Shown here in pieces: positions 16,245 through 24,851 of a DNA stretch of 64,000 nucleotides. This stretch comes from Brevundimonas sp. (GTDB lineage Bacteria > Pseudomonadota > Alphaproteobacteria > Caulobacterales > Caulobacteraceae), in contig NZ_JACESA010000003.1 of assembly GCF_013912065.1 (NCBI RefSeq), positions 62,001 through 126,000 on the forward strand. The letters run 5' to 3'. A program made the position numbers and the translations under genes. The first letter of the stretch is position 1, and each line of letters opens with the position of its first letter. Below the pieces are notes generated by a model. The model ran no database searches. It was not told where the DNA came from and saw only the letters and a program-made list of their open reading frames with translations.

Positions 16245-16970
16245 TCAGGTCGGCGACAGCATATCGATCAGTTGCTGAGCATCCGCCGGCGCCGCGCTTT
16301 TGATGTCGTTGTCGAAATAGACGAAGACGTCGTGGTCCTTGCGCCAGCGTCGAATGTGTTCGGCCCAGACTTCCAGCGCGGCCTTCCCATAACGACCATG
16401 ATAACGACCGCCGGGCCCATGTCCCCGCAAATAGACGAAGTCGGCCGTGACCTCGAAAGGCGCGGGCGCATGGTGGTGATCCGAAATGCAGAAGCCGGCG
16501 CCGTGGTCGCGCAGGAGGTCCAGCACCGCAGGATCGTACCAGTCGGAATGCCGAAACTCGAAAACGAACCGGCCGCGCCGGGGCAGGGCTTTCAGGAAGT
16601 CCGATAGGCGCTGATCGTTGCGTCGCAGACTGGGCGGCAATTGAAACAGGATCGGCCCGATCTTCTCGCCCAATCCCTCGGTCCTGTCGAACATATAGGT
16701 CAGGCTGTCGGCGGGGTCGGTCAGCTTCTTGTTGTGGGTGATGTAGCGGGACGCCTTCCACGCGAAGACAAAGTCGTCGGGCGTCTGCTCACGCCACGCC
16801 GCGGCCGCCTTGTCCGTCGGCATGCGATAGAAGCTGGCGTTGATCTCCAGCGTGGAGAAGCGCCGCGAAATATAGGCCAGCCGGTCCTTCGCCTTCACCT
16901 CTTCGGGATAGAAGGGACCGTTCCAGTCCTTGTAGGCCCAGCCTGACGTGCCGATGCGAACCTTGCCCAT
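16245..16970 (-). CDS. DUF72 domain protein
   Basis: 241 residues, the normal length for DUF72 (YecE-like), a TIM-barrel family of uncertain function. Diagnostic stretches are RIGTSGWAYKDWNGPFYP at the N-terminus, FVFEFRHSDWYD in the middle and DVFVYFDNDIKSAAPADA near the end. ATG 16970 has no obvious ribosome site. It lies upstream of, and close to, the vWA gene. Confidence 0.9.
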   Translation of the reverse strand: MGKVRIGTSGWAYKDWNGPFYPEEVKAKDRLAYISRRFSTLEINASFYRMPTDKAAAAWREQTPDDFVFAWKASRYITHNKKLTDPADSLTYMFDRTEGLGEKIGPILFQLPPSLRRNDQRLSDFLKALPRRGRFVFEFRHSDWYDPAVLDLLRDHGAGFCISDHHHAPAPFEVTADFVYLRGHGPGGRYHGRYGKAALEVWAEHIRRWRKDHDVFVYFDNDIKSAAPADAQQLIDMLSPT

Positions 16971-17000
16971 ACGGGCTTAGCGATCTCGCGTCGCAAGGGT

Positions 17001-17528
17001 TCAGCCGCGCCGCAAGATGAACTCATGGTCCCGCCAGGCGCCGACCGGGTATTCGTACTCGCCGGCCTTTTCGAAACCATGGGCGGCATAGAGCCGCTGG
17101 GCCTTTTCGTTGCCGCTCCAGACGCCGATCCACAGCGGGCCGTCGGTGTGGGCCTGCATCCATTCCAGCGACAGGGTCAGCAGCCTGGTTCCCAGGCCCA
17201 GCCCCTGCGCGGCCCTGGCCACATAGAGACGTCGCAGCTCCATATGGCTGGGGCGGGCGTCCGGGTGGGGCAGGCCGTTCGGCCCCGCGTTTGCGAAGGC
17301 CAGCAGTTCGCCGTCCCGCTCGGCCACCCACCAGGCGCAGCCGGGTTCGGCCAGTTTCTTCAACGTCGGTTCGGGATCGAAGCTGGCGTCGAGGAAGGCC
17401 TTCAGGTCGTCTTCCGGATAAGGAATGCCGAATCCCGTGACAAAGGTGTCGATGAAGGTCTGGCGGCCCAGCGCCCCCAGGGCCGGGGCGTCCTCGGGAC
17501 GGGCGGGTCGTATTTCCAGTTCGGTCAT
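17001..17528 (-). CDS. GNAT family N-acetyltransferase
   Basis: 175 residues with the GNAT core: LRRLYVARAAQGLGLGTRLL carries the acetyl-CoA pyrophosphate loop (Q/RxxGxG/A), preceded by an N-terminal IRPARPEDAPALGAL and followed by WSGNEKAQRLYAAHGFEKAGEY. These enzymes acetylate amines of proteins or small molecules; the target is not evident. Ends near the DUF72 start with a 30-base gap. Confidence 0.88.
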   Translation of the reverse strand: MTELEIRPARPEDAPALGALGRQTFIDTFVTGFGIPYPEDDLKAFLDASFDPEPTLKKLAEPGCAWWVAERDGELLAFANAGPNGLPHPDARPSHMELRRLYVARAAQGLGLGTRLLTLSLEWMQAHTDGPLWIGVWSGNEKAQRLYAAHGFEKAGEYEYPVGAWRDHEFILRRG

Positions 17529-17734
17529 GCAGCCCCACTAGCGCGAGCCCAGAGATTGTCACAGGCGTTCGTCACAGTGGGTAGTCACGGGAACGACATG
17601 CGCGGAAGGTTGTATCCTCGCGCGAGGGCGGTTACGACCTTCGAGGATAAGGCCGGTCGCCGGTCGCCCATGTCAGGCCCTTGGGGAGGACTGAGGACGT
17701 TAAAGCCTTGAAATCTAAGGCCCGTCCCTTCGCT

Positions 17735-18397
17735 ATGTCATCTCCAGCCCTCTCCCTCGATTCGTCCGAAGACCGCGCCGCGAACCCGACTTCCTCCAGG
17801 TCGTCGGGCCTGCCGGCCGCGCTGCGCCCCGGGGCGATTATCCTGATCCGCCACGGCGAACCGGCCCTGTCGCGCAAATGTCTGATCACCGCGCGCGAGT
17901 ACGGCGACTGGTGGGCGAAATACGAGGTCGGCGGTCTGCTGGCCGGCCAGACGCCGCCCGCCGCCCTGGTCGCCGCGGCGGAAGGCGCCGGGGCCATCTA
18001 TGTCTCGACCCGCCAGCGCGCCCAGGAAACGGCCGCCGCCGTCGCCGCCGGCAAGGAGACGATGACGGACGCCCTGTTCATCGAGGCGCCCCTGCCGCCG
18101 CCCCCCTTCCCCGACTGGTTCAAGCTGTCGCCCAAATGGTGGGGCGTCGTGTCCCGCATCTGGTGGCACGCCTTCGATCATCACGGCGGGCAGGAGACGC
18201 GCGAACAGGCCGAGGTCCGCGCCGAGGCGGCCGCCCAGGTGCTGATCGCCAAGGCGTCCGCCGGTCGCGACGTGCTGGTCTTCGCCCATGGCTATTTCAA
18301 CCATATGGTCGGACGTCGCCTGAACGCGGACGGCTGGAAGCTGGTCGAGAACCAGGGCTTCAAATACTGGTCGCAACGGCGATACGAAAAGCGATAG
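17735..18397 (+). CDS. histidine phosphatase family protein
   Basis: 220 residues from ATG 17735; a TTG at 17681 would extend it by 18 residues and neither start has a ribosome site. The catalytic RHG motif is in ILIRHGEPALSRK (about residue 40) and the second histidine in LVFAHGYFNHMVGRR. It belongs to the phosphoglycerate-mutase-like branch. A Pro/Trp-rich middle (PPPPFPDWFKL, WWHAF) is distinctive. Substrate unknown. The 206-base space before it separates it from the divergent GNAT gene. Confidence 0.8.
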   Translation: MSSPALSLDSSEDRAANPTSSRSSGLPAALRPGAIILIRHGEPALSRKCLITAREYGDWWAKYEVGGLLAGQTPPAALVAAAEGAGAIYVSTRQRAQETAAAVAAGKETMTDALFIEAPLPPPPFPDWFKLSPKWWGVVSRIWWHAFDHHGGQETREQAEVRAEAAAQVLIAKASAGRDVLVFAHGYFNHMVGRRLNADGWKLVENQGFKYWSQRRYEKR

Positions 18398-18442
18398 GCC
18401 CGCTGTTGAAGCCTCGGGCCGCCCCCTCTAGGGTCCGCGCCC

Positions 18443-18688
18443 ATGACCGATACGCCCATCCCCGCCGATCTCAGCTTCGAAGAGGCCCTGCAGCGCCTTG
18501 AGACCATCGTCTCGCGCCTCGAGTCGGGCCAGGCCCCACTGGAAGAATCCATCGCCCTTTATGAGGAGGGCGCCAAGCTGAAGGCCCATTGCGAAGCCCG
18601 GCTGAAGGCAGCCCAGCTGCGCGTCGAAAAGATCGTCGTCGGCCCGGACGGCCAGGCCAGGGGCGTCGAGGCGGCGTCGTTCGAATGA
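18443..18688 (+). CDS. xseB: exodeoxyribonuclease VII small subunit
   Basis: 81 residues, the normal size. The sequence [20 protein letters not shown] then [14 protein letters not shown] is the XseB signature; the protein is a two-helix subunit that binds XseA to form the single-strand nuclease. xseA is not in this window. Its TGA overlaps the next ATG (ATGA), starting the xseB-csaA-ispA-dxs run typical of isoprenoid loci in this group. Confidence 0.95.
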   Translation: MTDTPIPADLSFEEALQRLETIVSRLESGQAPLEESIALYEEGAKLKAHCEARLKAAQLRVEKIVVGPDGQARGVEAASFE

Positions 18689-19026
18689 CGGATACGATCA
18701 GCTTCGACGACTTCATGAAGGTCGACATCCGGGTCGGCCGGATCGTCAAGGCCGAGGCTTTCCCCGAGGCGCGCAAGCCGGCCTTCAAGCTCCAGATCGA
18801 TTTCGGCCCCGAGATCGGCGTCAAGAAATCGTCGGCCCAGATCACCCGTCATTACACGATCGAGGAACTGGAAGGCCGCAAGGTCGCCGCCGTGGTCAAC
18901 TTCCCGCCGCGCCAGATCGGGCCGGTGATGTCCGAGGTTCTGACCCTGGGCTTCCCCGATGCGGACGGCGAGGTCGTGCTGGTGGGCGTCGATCGGGACC
19001 TGCCGCTGGGCGGGCGTCTGTTTTGA
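18685..19026 (+). CDS. csaA: CsaA-like tRNA-binding domain protein
   Basis: 113 residues from ATG 18685, which overlaps the xseB stop. It has the complete tRNA-binding (Trbp111/CsaA) OB fold: [20 protein letters not shown] at the start, [12 protein letters not shown] in the middle, and [14 protein letters not shown] and PLGGRLF at the end. CsaA binds tRNA and has been described as a secretion chaperone in Bacillus. The stop overlaps the following TTG start. Confidence 0.9.
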   Translation: MTDTISFDDFMKVDIRVGRIVKAEAFPEARKPAFKLQIDFGPEIGVKKSSAQITRHYTIEELEGRKVAAVVNFPPRQIGPVMSEVLTLGFPDADGEVVLVGVDRDLPLGGRLF

Positions 19027-19937
19027 CCCCAATCCTGGCCGCCAACTCGCCCGAACAGGCTGTGATCGACCGGGTGGCGGAGATCGCGGACCTGGTCACG
19101 GTCGCCCTGGACGAGCTGCTGCCGCGGGCCGAGGGACCCGAATCGCGCCTGACCGAGGCCATGCGCTATGCGGCCCTGGGCCCCGGCAAACGGTTGCGGC
19201 CCTTCTTCGCGCTGGAGGCGGCGCGGCTGTTCGATATCGACGAACGCTCGGTGCTGCGCGCGGCCTGCGCCCTGGAATGCGTCCACGCCTACAGTCTGGT
19301 GCATGACGACCTGCCGTGCATGGACGACGACGACATGCGGCGCGGCCGGCCGACGGTCCACCGGGCCTATGACGAGGCGACCGCGGTCCTGGCGGGCGAC
19401 GCCCTGCAGACGGCCGCCTTCGACATACTGCTGGACGAAGACACTCACGATGACCCGGCCATCCGCTGCGAACTGGCGGCGCGCCTGTCCCTGGCCTCCG
19501 GCGCGCGCGGCATGGCGGGCGGGCAGATGATCGATCTGCTGGGCGTGCGCGACGACCTGGGCGGGGTCGCGCGGATGCAGAGGCTGAAGACCGGCGCCCT
19601 GTTCGCCTACGCCTTCGAAATCCCGCTGATCATCGCCGGCGCCTCGGCCCTGCACGAGCACGCCCTGACCAGTTTCGCCCATGACGTCGGCCTGGCCTAT
19701 CAGATCGTCGACGATCTTCTGGATGCGGAAGGTTCGGCCGAGGAGATGGGCAAGGCCGCGGGCGGCAAGGACGCGGCCCTGGGCAAGACCAATTTCGTCA
19801 CCCTCCTGGGTCTGGACGAGGCGCGGCAGCGGGTCGCCCACCTGTCCGACCAGGCGCGATCCCATCTGGAGCCGTTCGGACACGAGGCGGAAATCCTCAA
19901 GGCGAGCGTGGACTTTGTGCTAAAGCGCCGGTCCTGA
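19023..19937 (+). CDS. ispA: polyprenyl (farnesyl) diphosphate synthase
   Basis: 304 residues. The first Asp-rich motif [10 protein letters not shown] (with the two-residue insertion of bacterial FPP synthases) and the second, DDLLD in [12 protein letters not shown], are present, along with GKRLRP and KTG in RLKTGALF. It condenses IPP with DMAPP and GPP to give farnesyl diphosphate for quinones, undecaprenyl phosphate and carotenoids. Start TTG 19023 overlaps the csaA stop; no ATG lies nearby. It precedes dxs, which feeds the same pathway. Confidence 0.93.
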   Translation: MTPILAANSPEQAVIDRVAEIADLVTVALDELLPRAEGPESRLTEAMRYAALGPGKRLRPFFALEAARLFDIDERSVLRAACALECVHAYSLVHDDLPCMDDDDMRRGRPTVHRAYDEATAVLAGDALQTAAFDILLDEDTHDDPAIRCELAARLSLASGARGMAGGQMIDLLGVRDDLGGVARMQRLKTGALFAYAFEIPLIIAGASALHEHALTSFAHDVGLAYQIVDDLLDAEGSAEEMGKAAGGKDAALGKTNFVTLLGLDEARQRVAHLSDQARSHLEPFGHEAEILKASVDFVLKRRS

Positions 19938-19997
19938 TACGAAACATCGATCTCCCTTCGGGGTTGATTGATCCGACTTTCAAGGTTTTCCTGGCAG

Positions 19998-21908
19998 ATG
20001 CCCGACACGCCGCTTCTCGACACCGTCAAGTTCCCCGCCGACATGCGGAGCTTCGACATCGCCCAGCTGAAACAGCTGGCGGAGGAGGTGCGGGCGGAAA
20101 CCATTGACGCAGTGTCGGTCACGGGCGGCCATCTGGGCGCGGGCCTGGGCGTGGTCGAACTGACCACGGCCCTGCACCATGTATTCGAGACGCCGAAGGA
20201 CATCCTGATCTGGGACGTCGGCCATCAGTGCTATCCGCACAAGATCCTGACCGGCCGTCGCGACCGTATCCGCACCCTGCGCCAACCCGGCGGCCTGTCC
20301 GGCTTCACCAAGCGCAGCGAGAGCGAATACGACCCCTTCGGCGCGGCCCATGCCTCGACCTCGATCAGCGCCGCCCTCGGCTTCGCCGCCGCGCGCGATC
20401 AGAAGGGCGAGAAGAACAAGGTGGTGGCCGTGATCGGCGACGGCTCCATGTCCGCCGGCATGGCCTATGAGGCGATGAACAACGCGGCCGAGGCCACCAA
20501 TGGCCAGCTGATGGTCATCCTGAACGACAACGACATGTCCATCGCCCCGCCGGTCGGAGGCATGAGCGCCTATCTGGCCGGTCTGGTGTCGGGCGGGGCC
20601 TATCAGAACGTTCGCCGCCTGGGCCGTTCGGTCGCCCAGCACCTGCCGCGCCCGTTCCGCAAGGCGGCCAAGAAGGCCGAGGAATACGCCCGCGGCATGG
20701 TCACCGGCGGCACCTTCTTCGAGGAACTGGGCTTCTACTACATCGGCCCCATCGACGGCCACGACATGGAGAATCTGGTCCCGATCCTGAAGAAGGCGGC
20801 GGCTATCGAGGATCGCCCCGTCCTGGTCCATGTCGTCACGCAAAAGGGCAAGGGCTACGCCCCCGCCGAAAGCAGCGCCGACAAACTCCACGCCGTGGTC
20901 AAGTTCGACGTGGTCTCGGGCAAACAGGCCAAGTCCGTCTCCAACGCTCCCAGCTACACCAAGGTGTTCGGGACCGAGCTGATCAAGCATGCGAAGGTCG
21001 ATCCCTCGATCGTGGCCATCACCGCCGCCATGCCGTCGGGGACGGGTCTGGACCTGTTCGGCCAGGCCTTCCCCGAGCGGACCTATGACGTCGGCATCGC
21101 TGAACAGCACGCTGTCACCTTCGCCGCCGGCCTGGCCGCCGACGGGATGAAGCCGGTCTGCGCCATCTATTCGACCTTCCTTCAGCGCGGCTACGACCAG
21201 GTGGTCCACGACGTGGCGATCCAGTCGCTGCCGGTTCGGTTCGCCATGGACCGGGCCGGGCTGGTCGGCGCCGACGGCGCGACCCACGCCGGCTCCTTCG
21301 ACATCGGCTTCATGGGGGCTCTGCCCGGCATGGTGCTGATGGCCGCCGCCGACGAGGCCGAGCTGGCGGGCATGATCTCGACCAGCCTGGCCATCGACGA
21401 CCGCCCCAGCGCCTTCCGCTATCCGCGCGGCGACGGCGTGGGCGTCGAGATCCCCGAACTGACCGCGCCGTTCGAGATCGGCCGGGGCCGGATTGTGCGC
21501 GAGGGAACCTCGGTCGCCATCCTGTCGCTGGGCACCCGACTGCAGGAATCGCTTAAGGCCGCCGAGATGCTGGCCGCCAGGGGCGTGTCCGCCACCGTCG
21601 CCGACGCCCGGTTCGCCAAGCCGCTGGACGCCGACCTGATCCTGCGTCTGGCGCGCGAGCACGAGGCCCTGATCACGGTGGAGGAGGGCGCCATGGGCGG
21701 CTTCGGCGCCTTCGTCCTGCAACTGCTGGCCGAGAAGGGCGCGCTGGATCGCGGCCTGAAGGTCCGCACCCTGAACCTGCCCGACGTCTTCCAGGACCAG
21801 GACGCGCCCGCCGCCATGTACGCCCAGGCCGGGCTGAACGCCGACCACATCGCCGCCGCCGCATTGCGCGCGCTGGGCGTCGAGGCGACCCGGGCCGCCC
21901 GAGCCTGA
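19998..21908 (+). CDS. dxs: 1-deoxy-D-xylulose-5-phosphate synthase
   Basis: 636 residues from ATG 19998 (an upstream TTG at 19968 adds a poor N-terminus). Thiamine diphosphate binding is shown by [17 protein letters not shown], the substrate region by [18 protein letters not shown], and the transketolase half by [17 protein letters not shown]. It makes DXP from pyruvate and glyceraldehyde 3-phosphate, the first step of the MEP isoprenoid pathway, and also supplies thiamine and pyridoxal synthesis. A 60-base gap follows ispA. Confidence 0.97.
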   Translation: MPDTPLLDTVKFPADMRSFDIAQLKQLAEEVRAETIDAVSVTGGHLGAGLGVVELTTALHHVFETPKDILIWDVGHQCYPHKILTGRRDRIRTLRQPGGLSGFTKRSESEYDPFGAAHASTSISAALGFAAARDQKGEKNKVVAVIGDGSMSAGMAYEAMNNAAEATNGQLMVILNDNDMSIAPPVGGMSAYLAGLVSGGAYQNVRRLGRSVAQHLPRPFRKAAKKAEEYARGMVTGGTFFEELGFYYIGPIDGHDMENLVPILKKAAAIEDRPVLVHVVTQKGKGYAPAESSADKLHAVVKFDVVSGKQAKSVSNAPSYTKVFGTELIKHAKVDPSIVAITAAMPSGTGLDLFGQAFPERTYDVGIAEQHAVTFAAGLAADGMKPVCAIYSTFLQRGYDQVVHDVAIQSLPVRFAMDRAGLVGADGATHAGSFDIGFMGALPGMVLMAAADEAELAGMISTSLAIDDRPSAFRYPRGDGVGVEIPELTAPFEIGRGRIVREGTSVAILSLGTRLQESLKAAEMLAARGVSATVADARFAKPLDADLILRLAREHEALITVEEGAMGGFGAFVLQLLAEKGALDRGLKVRTLNLPDVFQDQDAPAAMYAQAGLNADHIAAAALRALGVEATRAARA

Positions 21909-21918
21909 GAAACGATTC

Positions 21919-23163
21919 ATGACCGCCGGCGCGTCCCCTCGGCCGGTCGGATCGGCCTTCCTGATCGGTTACGCGGTCGCCTATATCGGCGCCTTCATCG
22001 GCGTTGCGCCCCTGCTGCAGGTCCTGGCGCCCCTCCACGCCGGCCTGATCGACGGCGAAGCCAAGGGGCCGCTGCTCAGCCAGGCCCTGTTCTGGGGCTG
22101 TATGGCGGCTGGCGGCGGCAACATCATCGGCGGAGCGCTCAGCGACCGGACCCGGTCGCGGCACGGACGGCGACGTCCGTGGATCGTGGTCGGAGCGGCG
22201 CTGACCGTATGCAGCTATGCCTTCATTCAGCGATCCTCGACCCCCCTGGGGCTGATCGGCGGCCTGATCTGTTTCCAGTTGGCGTTCAACGTCCTTCTGG
22301 CGCCGCTGATCGCCCTGTTCGCCGACCGGGTGCCCGAGAACCGGCGCAGCGCCATGTCGGCCATCATGGGCATGGGCTATCCGGTCGCCGCGATGATCGG
22401 ATCGGTCGTGATGGCCTGGGGGCCGCAGGGGGAGGTGGCGCGTTTCGCCACCCTGGCCGTCGTGGTTCTGGCGGCGACCGTGCCGTTCGCCCTGTTGTCG
22501 CGCGAAGATCCCGTGCCCCCGGACCAGGTGCGGGCGCCCCTGTCGGGGTTTTCGCTGCCCAGCCTGTTGCGGCCGTTTGCGACCCCCGACTTCAGCCTGG
22601 CCTGGACCTATCGGTTCCTGGTGGTGACCGGCTATTCGCTGGTGGCCTTCTATCTGCTCTTCTACATCGCCGACGCCATCGGGTTTTCGAACCGTTTCCC
22701 CGGACGCTCGGCCGAGGCCGGCCATTCGATCCTGACCGCCATCGCCGTGGTCGGGGTGGTCGGCGTCAGCAGCATCGTCGCCATGGGCGGATCGCGGATC
22801 ACCCGGCGCAAGCCGCTGGCCGTCGCGGGCGGTGTATTGCTGGCCGTCGCCGCCACCACGCTGGCGACGACGCAGGACTGGACCACCGTGGTCGTCGCCT
22901 TCGCCGTCTATGGGGTGGGGCAGGGTTGCTACGGCGCCATCGACATCGCCCTGATGACCGACGTCCTGCCGTCCGAGGTGGACCGGGGCAAGGATCTGGG
23001 CCTGATCAATCTGGCCGTCACCCTGCCGCAGGCCATCGCCCCGCTGATCGCCCTGGTCCTGCTGGAAAGCCTCGGCCTGGATTTCCGCAGCCTGTTCCTG
23101 GCCGCCGCCGTCTGTTTCGGCGGGGCGACCCTGGCCGTGAGCGCGATCAGGCGGGTGCGGTGA
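21919..23163 (+). CDS. MFS transporter
   Basis: 414 residues, mostly hydrophobic, consistent with 12 transmembrane helices. The loop between helices 2 and 3 has GGALSDRTRSRHGRRRPW, the major-facilitator signature of the glycoside/cation symporter-like branch. No substrate can be assigned; related proteins often carry sugars. It starts ten bases after dxs but has no functional link to it that I can see. It overlaps the convergent phoD by 17 bases. Confidence 0.85.
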   Translation: MTAGASPRPVGSAFLIGYAVAYIGAFIGVAPLLQVLAPLHAGLIDGEAKGPLLSQALFWGCMAAGGGNIIGGALSDRTRSRHGRRRPWIVVGAALTVCSYAFIQRSSTPLGLIGGLICFQLAFNVLLAPLIALFADRVPENRRSAMSAIMGMGYPVAAMIGSVVMAWGPQGEVARFATLAVVVLAATVPFALLSREDPVPPDQVRAPLSGFSLPSLLRPFATPDFSLAWTYRFLVVTGYSLVAFYLLFYIADAIGFSNRFPGRSAEAGHSILTAIAVVGVVGVSSIVAMGGSRITRRKPLAVAGGVLLAVAATTLATTQDWTTVVVAFAVYGVGQGCYGAIDIALMTDVLPSEVDRGKDLGLINLAVTLPQAIAPLIALVLLESLGLDFRSLFLAAAVCFGGATLAVSAIRRVR

Positions 23164-24841
23164 CGTCTTCCAGCGCGCCCGGCCCGGTGTCGGTCCTCGC
23201 CATACGGTAGCGTTTCACCGTCCTGTTCTCATACGGCTTGGCCATGATGGTCGAGACGGCGCGCAGTTCGCCCACGGCCTGGTCCCGGTCCAGGGTCAAG
23301 AGGACATAGCCCTTGGACGCCTGGTCGCAGAACTTGACCTCGGGGTTGGCGGCTTCGAGGGCCAGGCCCAGCGGCAGGCCGCCGACCATGTCGCCCGGCG
23401 ACGGGCTGGAGATGGACGAGGTTCCGAACTCGACCCCCCGGCGCTCGCCGCCGTTGTCGTACAGTTCGTTGACCCAGAAGGCGTGGCTGTCGCCGGCCAG
23501 GACGATGGGTTCGACGCCCGCCTGTTTCATCGTCTCGTACAGGCGCTCGCGGCCGGCCGGATAGCCGTCCCAGCTGTCCAGGTTGAACGGCAGGCCCAGT
23601 TTGAACAGCTGGATCGCGGCCTCGACCTGGGGGCGGACGTCTTCGGGCAGGGTGGCAACCATCTGCGCCACCTGGGCCGGCGGCAGCATCTGTTCGATGT
23701 TCGGACCCTTGACCCGCGCCATCACGACCTGGTTGCCCAGGATCTGCCACGGCCGCCCGGCCTGCTTCGACTGGGCCATGGCGTCGCCCAGCCAGCGGCG
23801 TTGGGCCTCGCCCAGCAGGTCGCGCGATGGGTCCTGACGTTGGGCCTCGAAGGCGGCGATGTCGGGACGACCGTCGGCGGTCATGGGAATGTCGGCGAAT
23901 TCCATCTGCTCGATACGGGCCGTCAGGCGCGTCTCGACCATGTGAAGGCTGGCCAGGTCGCCGAAATGGAAGCTGCGATAGATGGCCTCCTTCATGCCGC
24001 CGGCCTTGGGCTCGCGGATCGGCATCCATTCGTAGTAGGCGCGCAGGGCGATGGCCTTGCGCGCCGCGTAGTCGCCTTCGGTCTCCGGCTGGTGGTTCTC
24101 GGCGCCCTGGATCCAGGCGTCGTTCGCGATCTCGTGGTCGTCCCAGACGCAGATGAAGGCGGCGCGGGCGTGGGCGGCCTGAAGGTCGGGATCGGTCTTG
24201 TACTGGGCGTGGCGCGTCCGATAGTCGGCCAGGGTGACGATCTCGTGCGGCGGCAGGGGCGCGCGGTCCAGGCGGGCGCCGGTCGCCATGCCGTAGTCGC
24301 CGGGCGCCGCGCCGTATTCGTAGATATAGTCGCCCAGGTGGACGACGGCGTCGAGCCGCTCCAGCTGCGAGATCGCCTCATAGGCGTTGAACAGGCCGCC
24401 CGGATAGAGCTGGCACGAGACGACGGCCAGGGCGACTTGCGGCGTCGCGTCGGCGGCCAGGGTGCGCACCCTGCCGACGGGCGACGTCACGCCGTTGGCG
24501 ACGAAGCGGTAGAAATATTCGCGGCCGGGCTCCAGGCCCTGGCCGTCCAGGTCGTGCTTGACGGTGAAGTCGCGCTCGGCCCGCGCGCGCAGGCCCGTCG
24601 AGCGTCGGACCATGTCGGAAAAGCCGGCGTCTTTCGCCACTTCCAGCGTGACGTCGACGTCCCCGGCGGACGGATCGGCCGGTGTGACCCGCGTCCAGAA
24701 GACGGCCGAATGCTGGTCCGGATCGCCGCTGGCCACCCCGTGAAGGAAGGCGACCTGACCGGCGTGGTCGGCCTGGGCGAGGGCGGGCGTCGCCGCCCCC
24801 GCGCCGAGCAGACCCAGAAGGCTGCGGCGATCCAGAGTCAT
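23147..24841 (-). CDS. phoD: PhoD-type alkaline phosphatase
   Basis: 564 residues with a twin-arginine signal (LDRRSLLGLLGAGAA, cleavage near ALAQ) and PhoD-family motifs: FWTRVTPADPSAGDVDV in the N-terminal domain, HLGDYIYEYG, WDDHEIANDAW and LAGDSHAFWVNEL, which supply metal ligands for Fe/Ca. It hydrolyses phosphate mono- and diesters in the periplasm. An AAGGA ribosome site precedes the ATG. A TonB receptor gene ends 10 bases upstream, so the two form one transcription unit, suggesting uptake and cleavage of an organophosphate. Confidence 0.92.
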   Translation of the reverse strand: MTLDRRSLLGLLGAGAATPALAQADHAGQVAFLHGVASGDPDQHSAVFWTRVTPADPSAGDVDVTLEVAKDAGFSDMVRRSTGLRARAERDFTVKHDLDGQGLEPGREYFYRFVANGVTSPVGRVRTLAADATPQVALAVVSCQLYPGGLFNAYEAISQLERLDAVVHLGDYIYEYGAAPGDYGMATGARLDRAPLPPHEIVTLADYRTRHAQYKTDPDLQAAHARAAFICVWDDHEIANDAWIQGAENHQPETEGDYAARKAIALRAYYEWMPIREPKAGGMKEAIYRSFHFGDLASLHMVETRLTARIEQMEFADIPMTADGRPDIAAFEAQRQDPSRDLLGEAQRRWLGDAMAQSKQAGRPWQILGNQVVMARVKGPNIEQMLPPAQVAQMVATLPEDVRPQVEAAIQLFKLGLPFNLDSWDGYPAGRERLYETMKQAGVEPIVLAGDSHAFWVNELYDNGGERRGVEFGTSSISSPSPGDMVGGLPLGLALEAANPEVKFCDQASKGYVLLTLDRDQAVGELRAVSTIMAKPYENRTVKRYRMARTDTGPGALEDVTAPA

Positions 24842-24851
24842 CGTTCGATCC